Below are positions 37,117 through 47,173 of a DNA stretch of 64,000 nucleotides, one piece after another. The position numbers and the translations under genes are program-made. The notes beneath the pieces were generated by a model, which worked only from the letters and a program-made list of their open reading frames with translations, ran no database searches and had not been told where the DNA came from. Numbering within the stretch: position 1 is the stretch's first letter; each line of letters opens with the position of its first letter. The stretch is from Cognatundibacterium rugosum (GTDB lineage Bacteria; Pseudomonadota; Gammaproteobacteria; Burkholderiales; Burkholderiaceae_D). The stretch spans positions 1-64,000 of the forward strand of contig NZ_JACOGG010000002.1 of NCBI RefSeq assembly GCF_014284365.1, read 5' to 3'.

Positions 37117-37977
37117 TTACAACCAGTACACCACCACGTACAACCCGAGCCAGACCACGTCGACAAAGTGCCAGTACCAGGCCGCACCTTCAAACGCAAA
37201 ATGCTGCTCCGGTGTGAAGTGACCTTTGAGTACACGATACAACACCACAGACAACATAATTGCACCCATCGTCACGTGGAAGCCATGGAAGCCGGTTAGC
37301 ATGAAGAAAGTCGAACCATAAATGCCGGAAGTCAGTTTCAAATTCAGTTCGCTGTACGCATGCATGTACTCATAGGCTTGAAAGCCCATAAACACGGCAC
37401 CCAGTACTACCGTTGCAAACAGCCAGAAAGCCGTTTTACCACGTTGACCAGCACGCAGCGCATGGTGGGCGATAGTCAGCGTCACTCCTGAAGTCAGCAG
37501 CAATGCGGTATTGATGGTTGGAATAGGGAATGGTCCCATGGTTCTGAAGGCTTCGACCGTGCCAGCCGGACCAGTATTACCCCATTGTGCAGCAAAATCC
37601 GGCCACAATACCTTGTGATCGAGATCGCCCAGCCATGGCATGGTGATACTGCGTGCATAGAACAAGGCACCGAAGAAGGCACCAAAGAACATCACTTCAG
37701 AAAAAATAAACCAGCTCATACTCCAGCGGTAAGACACGTCGATACGCGCGCTGTATTTGCCGCCCTCGGACTCTGCAATCGCATCGCCAAACCAGTTGTA
37801 TAAGACGATCAATGTCAAAATGATGCCAGCGAAATTCGCATAAGAGCCCCAGCTCACACTATTGACCCAGGCGGAGGCGCCTATCATCGTCAGCAATAAA
37901 GAAGCGCCAGCCATAATAGGCCATTTGGAAGGACCTGGCACAAAGTAATAAGGTGCTGCGGCTTTTGAAGAACTCAT
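37117..37977 (-). CDS. ctaE: Cytochrome c oxidase subunit III
   Basis: The second of two adjacent ATGs (37975-37977) has AGGAG at proper spacing and is preferred, giving 286 residues (MSSSKAAAPYYFVPGPSKWP). Seven hydrophobic segments are present, with family signatures WFIFSEVMFFGAFFGALFYA, GVTLTIAHHALRAGQRGKTA and LTGFHGFHVTMGAIMLSVV. The C-terminus AAWYWHFVDVVWLGLYVVVY is typical. It is a core subunit of the aa3-type oxidase in the inner membrane. It ends the ctaC-ctaD-small-ctaG-DUF2970-ctaE operon. Confidence 0.97.
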   Translation of the reverse strand: MSSSKAAAPYYFVPGPSKWPIMAGASLLLTMIGASAWVNSVSWGSYANFAGIILTLIVLYNWFGDAIAESEGGKYSARIDVSYRWSMSWFIFSEVMFFGAFFGALFYARSITMPWLGDLDHKVLWPDFAAQWGNTGPAGTVEAFRTMGPFPIPTINTALLLTSGVTLTIAHHALRAGQRGKTAFWLFATVVLGAVFMGFQAYEYMHAYSELNLKLTSGIYGSTFFMLTGFHGFHVTMGAIMLSVVLYRVLKGHFTPEQHFAFEGAAWYWHFVDVVWLGLYVVVYWL

Positions 37978-38009
37978 TTCCATCTCCTGAAACGTATCTC
38001 GGATTGTTA

Positions 38010-38222
38010 TTATGCGACGACCTGTTTAACGATAAATATCAGCGTCATGACAAACAGCACAGCGCCGATGATGCCTGCGATGATCACATGGACAGGATTG
38101 AGCTGGGCAGCATCCTGTTCATAATCTCCTTTTTTACGGATACCCAGAAACGACCAAAACACCGCTTTCATCGTCGCTACAAACGACATTTTGCGTTGCG
38201 CCGCTTCTTTTAAATTACTCAT
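38010..38222 (-). CDS. DUF2970 small membrane protein
   Basis: The 70-residue product has one strong C-terminal membrane segment (VHVIIAGIIGAVLFVMTLIF) after an amphipathic start with SFVATMKAVFWSFLGIRKKG, the DUF2970 pattern. It sits between ctaG (7 bases) and ctaE in the oxidase operon, as in other betaproteobacteria. It is probably an accessory or assembly factor. No reaction can be assigned. Confidence 0.88.
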   Translation of the reverse strand: MSNLKEAAQRKMSFVATMKAVFWSFLGIRKKGDYEQDAAQLNPVHVIIAGIIGAVLFVMTLIFIVKQVVA

Positions 38223-38229
38223 TCAAGAC

Positions 38230-38817
38230 TCATTTCTGTTCCTGCGCTGCCATCGCAAGCGACTGGTTTTTGCCACCGACCTCAAAGAAAGTATAGGACA
38301 AAGTAATCGTCTTCACTTCTTTAGGAATGGCAGTATCTATGTAAAACACCACTGGCATTTGCCGAGCTTCATTAGCTTCCAGCGTCTGCTGTTTAAAACA
38401 GAAGCACTCCATTTTTTTAAAATAATTGGCTGCCTGCTGCGGTGCATAGCTGGGTATCGCCTGCGCATCCATCTTCACAGCCTGTTTATTGACGACTTCG
38501 TACACAATCTGCGCCATTTCACCAGGATGCACTTTCATGCTTGACACCACAGGACGGAAGCGCCACGGACCCTGAGTATTGGCATCAAATTCCACAGTCA
38601 CTTCGCGGCTCAGATCCACCTGGCTGTTCGAGATCTCTTTGAGTGAAATATCTTTAGGCGTCAGGATATTAATGCCAGTCAGTTCGCAAATCTGTTTATA
38701 AATCGGAACTAAGGCATAACCAAAACCAAACATCATGACGGCGATCACCAGCAATTTGCCGAACATGCGGCGGTTCAAGCCTCCATTGCCCTGTACCTGA
38801 TCTGTATGCTCATCCAT
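38230..38817 (-). CDS. ctaG: Cytochrome c oxidase assembly protein CtaG/Cox11
   Basis: The 195-residue product has one N-terminal membrane segment (MFGKLLVIAVMMFGFGYALV) and a periplasmic Cox11 domain. The copper-binding CFCF motif occurs in KMECFCFKQQTLEANEARQM, and the family start VPIYKQICELTGIN is clear. It delivers copper to the CuB site of subunit I. It lies 13 bases after the 37-residue small protein gene and 7 bases before the DUF2970 gene. Confidence 0.96.
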   Translation of the reverse strand: MDEHTDQVQGNGGLNRRMFGKLLVIAVMMFGFGYALVPIYKQICELTGINILTPKDISLKEISNSQVDLSREVTVEFDANTQGPWRFRPVVSSMKVHPGEMAQIVYEVVNKQAVKMDAQAIPSYAPQQAANYFKKMECFCFKQQTLEANEARQMPVVFYIDTAIPKEVKTITLSYTFFEVGGKNQSLAMAAQEQK

Positions 38818-38829
38818 ACCTTTACCCGC

Positions 38830-38943
38830 TTAACGCAGTATTCCCTGCTTGATAAATACACCGATAAAAAACACCAGTGCGACCGAAGCCAGGATCAGCG
38901 CCGTTCTAAGGTTGTTGGGCTTTTTTTCATTCTTCATCGTCAT
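38830..38943 (-). CDS. Cytochrome oxidase small assembly protein (37 residues)
   Basis: The minus strand from the ATG at 38941-38943 (or the one two codons later) reads MTMKNEKKPNNLRTALILAS and continues VALVFFIGVFIKQGILR-stop (TAA at 38830-38832). A basic N-terminus followed by a single membrane helix is the pattern of the tiny proteins found between ctaD and ctaG in betaproteobacteria. It is too short for most gene callers. The context, 38 bases after ctaD and 13 before ctaG, supports it as real. Its role in assembly is inferred from location. Confidence 0.8.
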   Translation of the reverse strand: MTMKNEKKPNNLRTALILASVALVFFIGVFIKQGILR

Positions 38944-38981
38944 GCAGCACAGGCCTCACGACCTGCACTGCCCTCAAGGTC

Positions 38982-40577
38982 TCATTTAAAGACAGGGGGT
39001 TCTTCAAAGGTATGGAAAGGTGCCGGACTTGGTACTGTCCATTCCAGGCCTTCCGCGCCTTCCCATGGTTTAGCTGCTGCCGGCTGACCACCCCGGATTG
39101 ATGGGATCACCACCGCCAGGATGAAGTAGACCTGCATCAGACCGAAGCCAAAGGCACCCACTGTCGCTACCATATTCCAGTCTGTGAACTGTGCCGGATA
39201 ATCCGCATAGCGACGCGGCATGCCAGCCAGACCCAGGAAGTGCATAGGGAAGAAAGTGATATTGAAGCTAATCAGCGAACCCCAGAAATGGATTTTGCCG
39301 CGTGTTTCGTTGTACATGAAACCTGTCCACTTTGGTCCCCAGTAGTAGTAACCGGCGAACAGCGAGAACAGCGAACCAGCCACCAGCACATAGTGGAAAT
39401 GCGCCACCACGTAATAGGTATCCTGCAGCTGAATATCGATAGGCGTCACCGCCAGAATCAGACCGGTGAAACCACCCATAGTAAAGACGAAAATGAAGCC
39501 GACTGCGAACAGCATCGGTGTCTCGAAAGTCATCGATCCCTTCCACATGGTCGCTACCCAGTTAAATACTTTCACGCCGGTAGGAACCGAGATCAGCATG
39601 GTTGCATACATAAAAAACAGCTGTGCAGTGACTGGCATACCGGTGGTGAACATATGATGCGCCCACACGATGAAAGACAGAATAGCGATGGAGGCAGTTG
39701 CATACACCATCGATGCATAGCCGAACAAAGGCTTACGGGCAAATGCAGGTACGATCTGGGACACAATACCGAAAGCGGGCAAAATCATGATGTACACCTC
39801 TGGATGTCCGAAGAACCAGAAAATGTGTTGGTACATCACAGGATCACCACCACCGGCGGCATTGAAGAACGAAGTACCAAAGTGACGGTCAGTCAGCGTC
39901 ATCGTGATCGCACCGGCCAGTACCGGCATCACCGCGATCAGCAGATAGGCAGTGATCAGCCAGGTCCAGCAGAACATAGGCATTTTCATCAGCGTCATGC
40001 CAGGCGCGCGCATGTTCAGAATGGTCGTGATGATATTGATCGAACCCATAATGGATGAGGCACCCATGATGTGAACAGCAAAAATCGCCATATCCATACC
40101 CGGTCCCATTTGCGTGGACAGCGGCGCATACAGGGTCCAGCCAGCCGCCGTGGCACCGCCCGGTACCCAGAATGAGCCCGCCAGCAGCAGGGCTGCCGGT
40201 GGCATCAGCCAGAATGAAAAGTTATTCATGCGCGCGAAGGCCATATCGGAAGCACCGATTTGCAGCGGAATCATCCAGTTCGCAAAACCGACAAAAGCCG
40301 GCATGATGGCGCCAAACACCATGATCAGACCGTGCATGGTGGTCAGCTGGTTAAAGAATTCCGGCTGCACCAGTTGTAAGCCCGGCTGAAATAACTCAGC
40401 CCGTATCATCAGCGCCAGCACACCACCTGACAGCAGCATAGTGAATGCAAACCAGAGGTAAAGGCTGCCGATATCTTTATGGTTGGTGGCAAATAACCAA
40501 CGACGGAAACCATGCGGATGGTCGTGCGCGTGGTCATGAGAGTGATCGTGAGCGTGATCAACGGTAGTAGTGCTCAT
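38982..40577 (-). CDS. ctaD: Cytochrome c oxidase subunit I
   Basis: The 531-residue product has 12 hydrophobic segments and all active-site motifs: heme-a ligand region [18 protein letters not shown], the CuB/Tyr motif [17 protein letters not shown], and HHMFTTG and [11 protein letters not shown] with the heme a3 and heme a His ligands. It reduces O2 to water and pumps protons. The N-terminus has an unusual His/Asp repeat (residues 7-23: [17 protein letters not shown]) that could bind copper or zinc. A strong Shine-Dalgarno (AGGAG) precedes the ATG. It follows ctaC by 23 bases. Confidence 0.98.
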   Translation of the reverse strand: MSTTTVDHAHDHSHDHAHDHPHGFRRWLFATNHKDIGSLYLWFAFTMLLSGGVLALMIRAELFQPGLQLVQPEFFNQLTTMHGLIMVFGAIMPAFVGFANWMIPLQIGASDMAFARMNNFSFWLMPPAALLLAGSFWVPGGATAAGWTLYAPLSTQMGPGMDMAIFAVHIMGASSIMGSINIITTILNMRAPGMTLMKMPMFCWTWLITAYLLIAVMPVLAGAITMTLTDRHFGTSFFNAAGGGDPVMYQHIFWFFGHPEVYIMILPAFGIVSQIVPAFARKPLFGYASMVYATASIAILSFIVWAHHMFTTGMPVTAQLFFMYATMLISVPTGVKVFNWVATMWKGSMTFETPMLFAVGFIFVFTMGGFTGLILAVTPIDIQLQDTYYVVAHFHYVLVAGSLFSLFAGYYYWGPKWTGFMYNETRGKIHFWGSLISFNITFFPMHFLGLAGMPRRYADYPAQFTDWNMVATVGAFGFGLMQVYFILAVVIPSIRGGQPAAAKPWEGAEGLEWTVPSPAPFHTFEEPPVFK

Positions 40578-40600
40578 CTTGTCTCCTGTTATTCCTGTGA

Positions 40601-41773
40601 TTACTTACGCGCAGCCAGAACTTCAGCCGGCTGGACGATGTTTTCTGCCGCTTTGTTTGACCAGCTGTTGCGGGTGTAAGTAATGACCGCCGCAATTTCT
40701 GTTTCAGACAAAGTGGATTTCCAGGCTGGCATCGCATTTTTACCGTTCAGCAAAATACCGATTTGTCCTGCTTTCTCACCATTGACCACTGCCGATCCAT
40801 CCAGTGCCGGGAAAGCACCCGGTACGCCTTTACCAGTCGCCTGATGGCAGGCGACGCAGTTGGACGCATACACTTTTTCACCACGTTGTTTGAGTTCGTC
40901 CACGGTCCAGACTTTGGCAGGATCATCCGCCTTGGCAGCCATTTCTTTCTTTTTCACGTCTACCCATTTTTTGTAGTCGTCTTCAGACACCACATTCACA
41001 ACGATAGGCATGAATGCATGTTCTTTGCCGCACAATTCCACGCATTGACCGCGATAGACACCAATTTTGTCGGCTTTAAACCAGGTGTCGCGTACAAAGC
41101 CCGGAATCGCATCCTGTTTAACGCCGAAGGCTGGGATAGTCCAGGAATGGATCACGTCATTCGCCGTGGTGATCAAGCGGATTTTTTTATTGACCGGTAC
41201 CACAACCTGGTTGTCCACTTCCAGCAGATAGTTGTCACCACGGGCTTCTGTCGGTTCGACGCCAGGCGCACCAATCTGGGTACGTGGCGTAGACAGCGTA
41301 GACAGGAAGGAAATACCTTCGCCATCGCCTTTGAGGTAATCGTAGCCCCATTTCCATTGCATGCCTGTCACTTTGATGGTGATATCGGCATTGGAGGTAT
41401 CTTTCATGGCCACCACGGTTTTAGTCGCTGGCAAAGCCATCACGATCACGATGATGAAAGGCACCACTGTCCAGGCGATCTCGACTGCGGTACTTTCATG
41501 GAAAGTCGCAGCTTTATGACCCAGAGATTTTCTGTGCTTGAGGATGGAATAAAACATGACTCCGAACACAGCAACGAAAATCGCCAGGCAAATGCCCAAC
41601 ATTAAGTTGTGGATGGAGTAGATCTGTTCGGCAATCTGTGTTGCCGGTGTTTGCAAGTTCAGCTGACGGACGGCCGGACCGCCCTGGCTGTCGACCACAG
41701 CCCAGACTGGCATTCCTGTTGCCAGAAGTGCAGCACTCAGCATGAACGATTTGTATCGCTTTGCGTGTCTCAT
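40601..41773 (-). CDS. ctaC: Cytochrome c oxidase subunit II with fused cytochrome c domain
   Basis: The 390-residue product has a signal peptide and two membrane segments ([20 protein letters not shown] and [20 protein letters not shown]). A CuA domain follows with its copper ligands ([18 protein letters not shown]). After a Lys/Ala/Asp linker it ends in a cytochrome c domain with heme motif CVACH and distal Met ([20 protein letters not shown]), so it is the caa3-like form of subunit II. It accepts electrons from cytochrome c. It heads the operon. The 236-base gap upstream is AT-rich and probably carries the promoter. Confidence 0.97.
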   Translation of the reverse strand: MRHAKRYKSFMLSAALLATGMPVWAVVDSQGGPAVRQLNLQTPATQIAEQIYSIHNLMLGICLAIFVAVFGVMFYSILKHRKSLGHKAATFHESTAVEIAWTVVPFIIVIVMALPATKTVVAMKDTSNADITIKVTGMQWKWGYDYLKGDGEGISFLSTLSTPRTQIGAPGVEPTEARGDNYLLEVDNQVVVPVNKKIRLITTANDVIHSWTIPAFGVKQDAIPGFVRDTWFKADKIGVYRGQCVELCGKEHAFMPIVVNVVSEDDYKKWVDVKKKEMAAKADDPAKVWTVDELKQRGEKVYASNCVACHQATGKGVPGAFPALDGSAVVNGEKAGQIGILLNGKNAMPAWKSTLSETEIAAVITYTRNSWSNKAAENIVQPAEVLAARK

Positions 41774-42009
41774 GATTTCCCCAAAACCCCGATTAGAATT
41801 CTTATGAATTGATCACCAGAACGCGGAGATATTGTTACAAAGTGCGTGCTGGCAACTTCTACAACGGCATGAGTATAAGGCGGAATTTAAACGCACATCA
41901 AGCAGAATACTTCCGCAATTTCTATGATGCAACGCAAACAAAATGAGAATTCACATCAAATATGTTGTCGATTTTCAGAAAAATTGTGAAATTTCCCTGA
42001 AAAAAACAT

Positions 42010-42921
42010 CTATTTTTTGCGTGGCAAATCAAAGCGCACGATGGATTCTCCTGCGGAGGTGCGGGTATTGACCGGTTTAAACGCATGTCCGTACACCACT
42101 TCTATGCTGAGCGCAATACGGCCATCTGCGCCGCGTTGTTTTTCCAGTAATGCCAGCAGGCGCTGGTAGCGTTGACGGCCAAACAAACCACGCTCACGGG
42201 TTGCCAGCGGATTACCGCCCAGCGCACGTACATCCTGCAATAACTGATGTGGACTGGCATAGGTCAGGGTCAGCTTTTCCATGTCCATCACCGGAGTGGA
42301 AAATCCCGCATTCACCAGCATATCGCCAAAATCATGCATATCGACGAAGGGCAAGGTATGGGGCCAATTGTCGACTGCAGCAAACACATCCCTTAATTCG
42401 ACGAAGGTATCCGGCCCGAAGCAGGAAAACATCAGCAAACCGTCTGTTCTGAGCAGGCGGCGCCATTCGTTAAAAACGCGGTCGGGTTCAGGATGCCAGT
42501 GCAACGCCAGATTGGACCAGATCAGGTCCAGACTTTGTGGCGCCAGGCTGGTGGCGGCAAAATCCTCACACAACAAACTGGCTTCTGGCGCGCCGCGCAA
42601 AGCAACCGGCGTCCACTTTCCCAGCAATTTACCGAATACACTCCTGGCCTGCGCCTGTTGTTCCCTGACCTGCTGCAGCATGGCCTCAGAGATATCCATG
42701 CCGCTGAGTTGTGCCTCAGGATAGAGTTTTTGCAACTCCTGCAAATCTGCTCCTGCACCACAACCCGCATCCAGTACCTGCGCCGGACTGATACGCACCA
42801 GTTCCAGCTTGTCACGCATGCGCGCAGCGATTTCACGTCGTAAAAAGTCCGATGCAGCTATTTTTGCCGGATCAGAGAACAGACGGGAGACCAGTTGGAG
42901 ATCAATGGGGGCGCTTTGCAT
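42010..42921 (-). CDS. bioC: Malonyl-ACP O-methyltransferase
   Basis: The ATG at 42919-42921 (MQSAPIDLQLVSRLFSDPAK) is preferred to the TTG three codons earlier, giving 303 residues. The class I methyltransferase motif is VLDAGCGAGADLQELQKLYP, with later motifs LDLIWSNLALHWHPEPDRVF and RTDGLLMFSCFGPDTFVELR that match BioC. BioC methylates malonyl-ACP to start pimelate synthesis for biotin. No other biotin genes are next to it. It is divergent from comF. A generic SAM methyltransferase is the alternative. Confidence 0.85.
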   Translation of the reverse strand: MQSAPIDLQLVSRLFSDPAKIAASDFLRREIAARMRDKLELVRISPAQVLDAGCGAGADLQELQKLYPEAQLSGMDISEAMLQQVREQQAQARSVFGKLLGKWTPVALRGAPEASLLCEDFAATSLAPQSLDLIWSNLALHWHPEPDRVFNEWRRLLRTDGLLMFSCFGPDTFVELRDVFAAVDNWPHTLPFVDMHDFGDMLVNAGFSTPVMDMEKLTLTYASPHQLLQDVRALGGNPLATRERGLFGRQRYQRLLALLEKQRGADGRIALSIEVVYGHAFKPVNTRTSAGESIVRFDLPRKK

Positions 42922-43065
42922 AAGACTCAAAAAAAAACAATTCAGGGTTGTGGTCCGCTCACACCAGCCAGGCAGCAGAGCAAGAATGCTGACTGTGCGG
43001 CTGCGGGAATCTGCTACAGTAAAGGTCAGAGTTTACACGCTTGTGTCATTAGCTGCTGAATACGC

Positions 43066-43806
43066 ATGAATACCCATCTGCCACCCGTTCTGCTGCGCGC
43101 CCTCGCCGGATTCCGGCAGATAGCCGCCTGCAATTGTCTGTTGTGCCGTCAGGCCAGCCCGGAAGCAGTGTGTGCAGCCTGTCTGCAGAGTTCGCTGCCG
43201 CGCAGCGGCAAGGCCTGTCTGCAATGTGGAACCGCGTTGAGCACAGCCGATCAGCGCTGTGGCGCATGCCTGCATCAAGCGCCTGCATTTGACATCACCA
43301 TTTGCGCCACCGACTATCAGCCACCTCAGGATCAACTGGTGCTGGCCTTAAAATTTGCGCATCAGCTGCCGCTGGCAAGCATGCTGGCGCGCGCAATCCG
43401 TGACGCGATACTACGCCAGCCCGGTCTGGTTCTGCCCGATTTGATCTGCCCGGTTCCGCTCAGCCCGCAACGCTTGCAGGAAAGGGGGTTCAATCAAGCG
43501 CTGGAAATCGCACGCCCGCTGGCAGCGATGCTGGGTGTGCCCTGTCTGCCCTATGCGATACACAGAGTAAGGCATACTCAGCAACAGGCCTTGCTGGCAC
43601 CAGCCGACAGGCGTAGGAATATCGCCAAGGCTTTCAGTCCGGATGCCGACTATTTACCTCAGCTACAGGGCAGACATGTCGCCATCGTGGATGATGTGAT
43701 TACCACTGGCATGACACTGCATGAAATCGCTACAATGCTGAAACGCTATGGTGTCCGGCAAGTCAGCAATTATGTATTTGCGCGCACACCGCCTCATTTT
43801 GAATAA
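43066..43806 (+). CDS. comF: ComF family phosphoribosyltransferase-like protein
   Basis: The 246-residue product has an N-terminal zinc-ribbon-like region with Cys pairs (CNCLLCRQ, CAACLQ, CLQCG, CGACL). A phosphoribosyltransferase-type domain with PRPP loop HVAIVDDVITTGMTLHEIAT and the motif RGFNQALEIARPLA follows. ComF/GntX proteins are linked to DNA uptake in naturally competent bacteria; the precise activity is not settled. It is followed by trmL 9 bases later. bioC is divergent. Confidence 0.93.
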   Translation: MNTHLPPVLLRALAGFRQIAACNCLLCRQASPEAVCAACLQSSLPRSGKACLQCGTALSTADQRCGACLHQAPAFDITICATDYQPPQDQLVLALKFAHQLPLASMLARAIRDAILRQPGLVLPDLICPVPLSPQRLQERGFNQALEIARPLAAMLGVPCLPYAIHRVRHTQQQALLAPADRRRNIAKAFSPDADYLPQLQGRHVAIVDDVITTGMTLHEIATMLKRYGVRQVSNYVFARTPPHFE

Positions 43807-43814
43807 GGAAGTTC

Positions 43815-44285
43815 ATGTTTCATGTCGTCCTGGTTGAACCAGAAATCCCGCCGAATACCGGCAATATTATCCGTCTGTGTGCCAATACCGGCGTCCAGCT
43901 GCATCTGATCGAGCCTCTGGGCTTTCCGCTGGATGACAGCAAAATGAAGCGCGCCGGACTGGATTACCATGATTATGCAAGTATGAAGGTTCATAAGAAC
44001 TGGGAAGCTTTTCTGGAGCAGGAGCAACCTGACCGCAGCCGCATGTTTGCCATGACCACCCATGGCTCAACCGGTTTTGCCAAACTCGCCTTTGCACCGG
44101 GTGATTATTTTGTGTTTGGTGCAGAAACCCGTGGTCTGGCACCGGAATTACGTGATTCTTTCCCCGTTAGTCAGCGCATACGCCTGCCTATGCGACCTGA
44201 TAATCGCAGCCTGAACTTGTCAAATACGGTAGCGGTTGTGGTGTATGAGGCTTGGCGCCAACACGATTTTGCCGGTGGGAGCTGA
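43815..44285 (+). CDS. trmL: tRNA (cytidine(34)-2'-O)-methyltransferase
   Basis: The 156-residue SPOUT methyltransferase has the three family motifs: VEPEIPPNTGNIIRLCANTG, the knotted SAM site FVFGAETRGLAPELRD, and IRLPMRPDNRSLNLSNTVAV. The length is typical for TrmL, which methylates the wobble position of leucine tRNAs. The Shine-Dalgarno AAGGAAG is good. It is probably co-transcribed with comF. Confidence 0.96.
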   Translation: MFHVVLVEPEIPPNTGNIIRLCANTGVQLHLIEPLGFPLDDSKMKRAGLDYHDYASMKVHKNWEAFLEQEQPDRSRMFAMTTHGSTGFAKLAFAPGDYFVFGAETRGLAPELRDSFPVSQRIRLPMRPDNRSLNLSNTVAVVVYEAWRQHDFAGGS

Positions 44286-44370
44286 GTAGCCTGAATTCAC
44301 TTTTACTAAAAAGTTGATTTAAGACACAATATTGCATTACGTCTATACGGCGCAAACCGCACAGGAGTCT

Positions 44371-47151
44371 ATGCAATTGAGCAGAGTCGGCTTATGGAGA
44401 TGGTATGCCAGCAGCAGAGAAATGCACTGTTCTGCAGGCATGTGCGCGCTGATTGGTATTCCGCACCAGGCGTCCCGTTTAACTTTCGATGCTATCGCTG
44501 ACTTACTCACGCCTGCATCTGCCCAGGCCTGGGAGCAAGCTTTACAACACATGCTGGCGAAAAAAGGCGAACTGGAGTGTCAGTTAACGCTGCGCCACGG
44601 TGGGCAGCAAGGCTATGTGCGTGTGCTTGCCGACATATTGCAGGACGATGCACAGGTCGTTGAGGGCAGTGCAGAATGGCTGCCCGAATGCCAGACCAGT
44701 CACCCCGAGCAACTGTTACACGCGCTGCCCATAGGAATACTGGAAGTCAGTGCAGAAGGCCGCGTCTTATTTGTCAATCAAACCCTGCTGCAATGGCTGG
44801 CGCTACCCACCGTCCGGCCACATCTGTCGCTCAATGACTTGTTTGACCTGAACAATGTCAACCTATTGCGTCAGTTGCTACACGCGGCTTCGAATGGCAG
44901 TACAAAGCCAGATACAACGCTGCGCCTGAAGCAGGCAATACCCCAGCACCCACAGCGCGAGCTGGCAGTTGAATGCCAGGAATCAACCGCTGCACCGACT
45001 CGCAAAAACAGCTGGTACCTGATCATGCATGATGTGACTGTGTATGCCGAACTGACACAACAACTCAGGCAAAACGAGGAGCGCTGGCAACTGGCACTGG
45101 AAAGTTCAGGTGACGGGGTGTGGGACTGGTATCCGCAAACCGGCATAGAACTTCTGTCTGACCGTTTGAAGGCCATCTATGGCTATGGACCAAATGAAAT
45201 CGAGGATTTATCCGATGAGCTGGACCGGCGCACCCATCCGGATGATCTGGAGCAGATGCAAGCCGACCGTCAGGCGCACTTTGACGGGCTGACCCCGACG
45301 TATATCAATGAACACCGGGTACAGTGCAAAGACGGAAGCTGGAAATGGATACTGACGCGCGGTACCGTCATTGAGCGCAATGTGCATGGCGAACCGGTCA
45401 GGGTAGTCGGCACCCACACCGATATATCAGAACGCAAACAAGCCGAGGCTGATGTGCGTGACAGCGAAGAACGTTTGCGCATGGCCTTGTCAGCAACGCA
45501 TCAGGGTCTATACGATCTGAACGTGCAAAGCGGCATCGCGATCGTCAATGCCGACTATGCCTTAATGCTAGGCTATCCACTGGAACAGTTTTCTGAAAAC
45601 CGGCAAAACTGGTTACGCCGCTTACACCCGGAAGATCTGGCGCAGTCAGAGCGTGCCTTCCGGGATTACATCAATGGCAAGGCGCCGGAATACCGCGCGG
45701 AATTCCGGCAAAAACACGCCAATGGCAGCTGGGTCTGGATTTTGTCGGTTGGCGCGCTGGTGGAATGGGATGATCAGGGAAATCCCTTGCGTATGCTGGG
45801 AACCGTGCTCGATATCACGGCGCGCAAGCAATCGGAAGCCATTATCTGGCAGCAAGCCAATATTGACCCGCTGACTGGTTTACCCAACCGCCGCATGTTT
45901 TACGACAGGCTGGAACAAAATCTGCGCCAAAGCAAGCGGCGCAAAAACCTGCTGGCAGTACTGTTCATCGATCTGGATTTTTTCAAGGAAGTCAACGATA
46001 CGCTAGGACATGCGACCGGCGACAGCCTGCTGGTCGAAGCTGCCAGACGTCTGCGACTATGCGTGCGCGAAACCGATACCGTGGCTCGTCTGGGTGGAGA
46101 TGAGTTCACGGTTTCACTGCCGGATCAGACCGATACCGTGCGCGTGGAGCAGATTGCGCGCAAAATCATCGAACAACTTGCCTCCCCCTTCCATGTCGCG
46201 GGTGAAGAAATTTATTTGTCAGCCAGCATAGGAATTACGCTCTATCCGCGTGATGCCAACAATCTGGATGACCTGATGAAGCACGCTGACCAGGCCATGT
46301 ATGCGGCCAAAGCGGCGGGCCGTAACCGATTCAGCTACTTCACACCAAATCTGCAGACAGCAGCATTGGCCAGATTGCGCCTGAATAATGAATTACGCAG
46401 TGCCATCGCCGACAAACAATTGCAAGTCTATTTTCAGCCTATCGTGGAAACCGATAGCGGCATCATACGTAAAGCCGAAGCCCTGATACGCTGGTATCAG
46501 CCACACAAAGGCTGGATCAGTCCGCTGGAATTTATTCCGATTGCTGAGAGCAGCGGCCAGATCCATGCGATCGGTGAACTGGTATTTCAGGAGTCGGTAC
46601 GCTGGGTCAGCCAGTGGCGCAAAACGATACATCCAGACTTCCAGATCAGCATCAATCAGTCACCGGTGGAATTCCAGAACGAGAACAGCCCCTACACTGG
46701 CTGGATCGCCTATCTGGAACAGCAGGGATTACCCGGACAAGCCATTAATATCGAGATCACCGAAGGCCTGTTGCTGGATGCGGATAATAAAGTTGCCTCA
46801 CGCCTTATTGGCTTTCGCGACGCAGGCATACAAGTGGCGATAGATGATTTTGGCACCGGCTATTCCGCGCTGTCTTATCTGAAAAAATTCGATATCGATT
46901 ACCTCAAAATCGATCAGTCCTTCGTCCGCAACCTGAGCGAAGACAGCAGCGATATGGCCTTATGTGAAGCGATCATTATGATGGCACACAAGCTAGGTTT
47001 GCAGGTCGTCGCAGAAGGTGTGGAAAACGCAGAACAGGAACAATTGCTACGCAGTGCAAAATGTGATTTCGTGCAGGGCTATCTGTATTCGAAACCGCTG
47101 CCAGCCAGCGAATTTGATCACTTCCTGCGGCAAGCTGCCAGCAAGTTGTGA
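44371..47151 (+). CDS. PAS-GGDEF-EAL bifunctional cyclic di-GMP protein
   Basis: The ATG at 44371 with CAGGAG just upstream is preferred to a TTG 13 codons earlier, giving 926 residues. Domains in order: an N-terminal region with PAS-like folds (about 1-235), PAS/PAC ending GTHTDISERKQ, PAS/PAC ending GTVLDITARKQ, GGDEF with intact motif RLGGDEFTVSL, and EAL with motif KAEALIRWYQP, ITEGLLLDADN and DDFGTGYSALSYLKKFDIDY. Both domains keep their catalytic motifs, so it may make and break cyclic di-GMP, or GGDEF may regulate EAL by GTP binding. There is no membrane segment; the PAS domains suggest a cytoplasmic redox or small-molecule signal. Confidence 0.95.
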   Translation: MQLSRVGLWRWYASSREMHCSAGMCALIGIPHQASRLTFDAIADLLTPASAQAWEQALQHMLAKKGELECQLTLRHGGQQGYVRVLADILQDDAQVVEGSAEWLPECQTSHPEQLLHALPIGILEVSAEGRVLFVNQTLLQWLALPTVRPHLSLNDLFDLNNVNLLRQLLHAASNGSTKPDTTLRLKQAIPQHPQRELAVECQESTAAPTRKNSWYLIMHDVTVYAELTQQLRQNEERWQLALESSGDGVWDWYPQTGIELLSDRLKAIYGYGPNEIEDLSDELDRRTHPDDLEQMQADRQAHFDGLTPTYINEHRVQCKDGSWKWILTRGTVIERNVHGEPVRVVGTHTDISERKQAEADVRDSEERLRMALSATHQGLYDLNVQSGIAIVNADYALMLGYPLEQFSENRQNWLRRLHPEDLAQSERAFRDYINGKAPEYRAEFRQKHANGSWVWILSVGALVEWDDQGNPLRMLGTVLDITARKQSEAIIWQQANIDPLTGLPNRRMFYDRLEQNLRQSKRRKNLLAVLFIDLDFFKEVNDTLGHATGDSLLVEAARRLRLCVRETDTVARLGGDEFTVSLPDQTDTVRVEQIARKIIEQLASPFHVAGEEIYLSASIGITLYPRDANNLDDLMKHADQAMYAAKAAGRNRFSYFTPNLQTAALARLRLNNELRSAIADKQLQVYFQPIVETDSGIIRKAEALIRWYQPHKGWISPLEFIPIAESSGQIHAIGELVFQESVRWVSQWRKTIHPDFQISINQSPVEFQNENSPYTGWIAYLEQQGLPGQAINIEITEGLLLDADNKVASRLIGFRDAGIQVAIDDFGTGYSALSYLKKFDIDYLKIDQSFVRNLSEDSSDMALCEAIIMMAHKLGLQVVAEGVENAEQEQLLRSAKCDFVQGYLYSKPLPASEFDHFLRQAASKL

Positions 47152-47173
47152 GACAAGCAGTGTGAGTGATGAC

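Noticed and set aside
39240..40058. 272-codon plus-strand frame
   Set aside because: It is antisense to ctaD, His/Arg/Gln-rich and without homology; a shadow of the strongly coding opposite strand.
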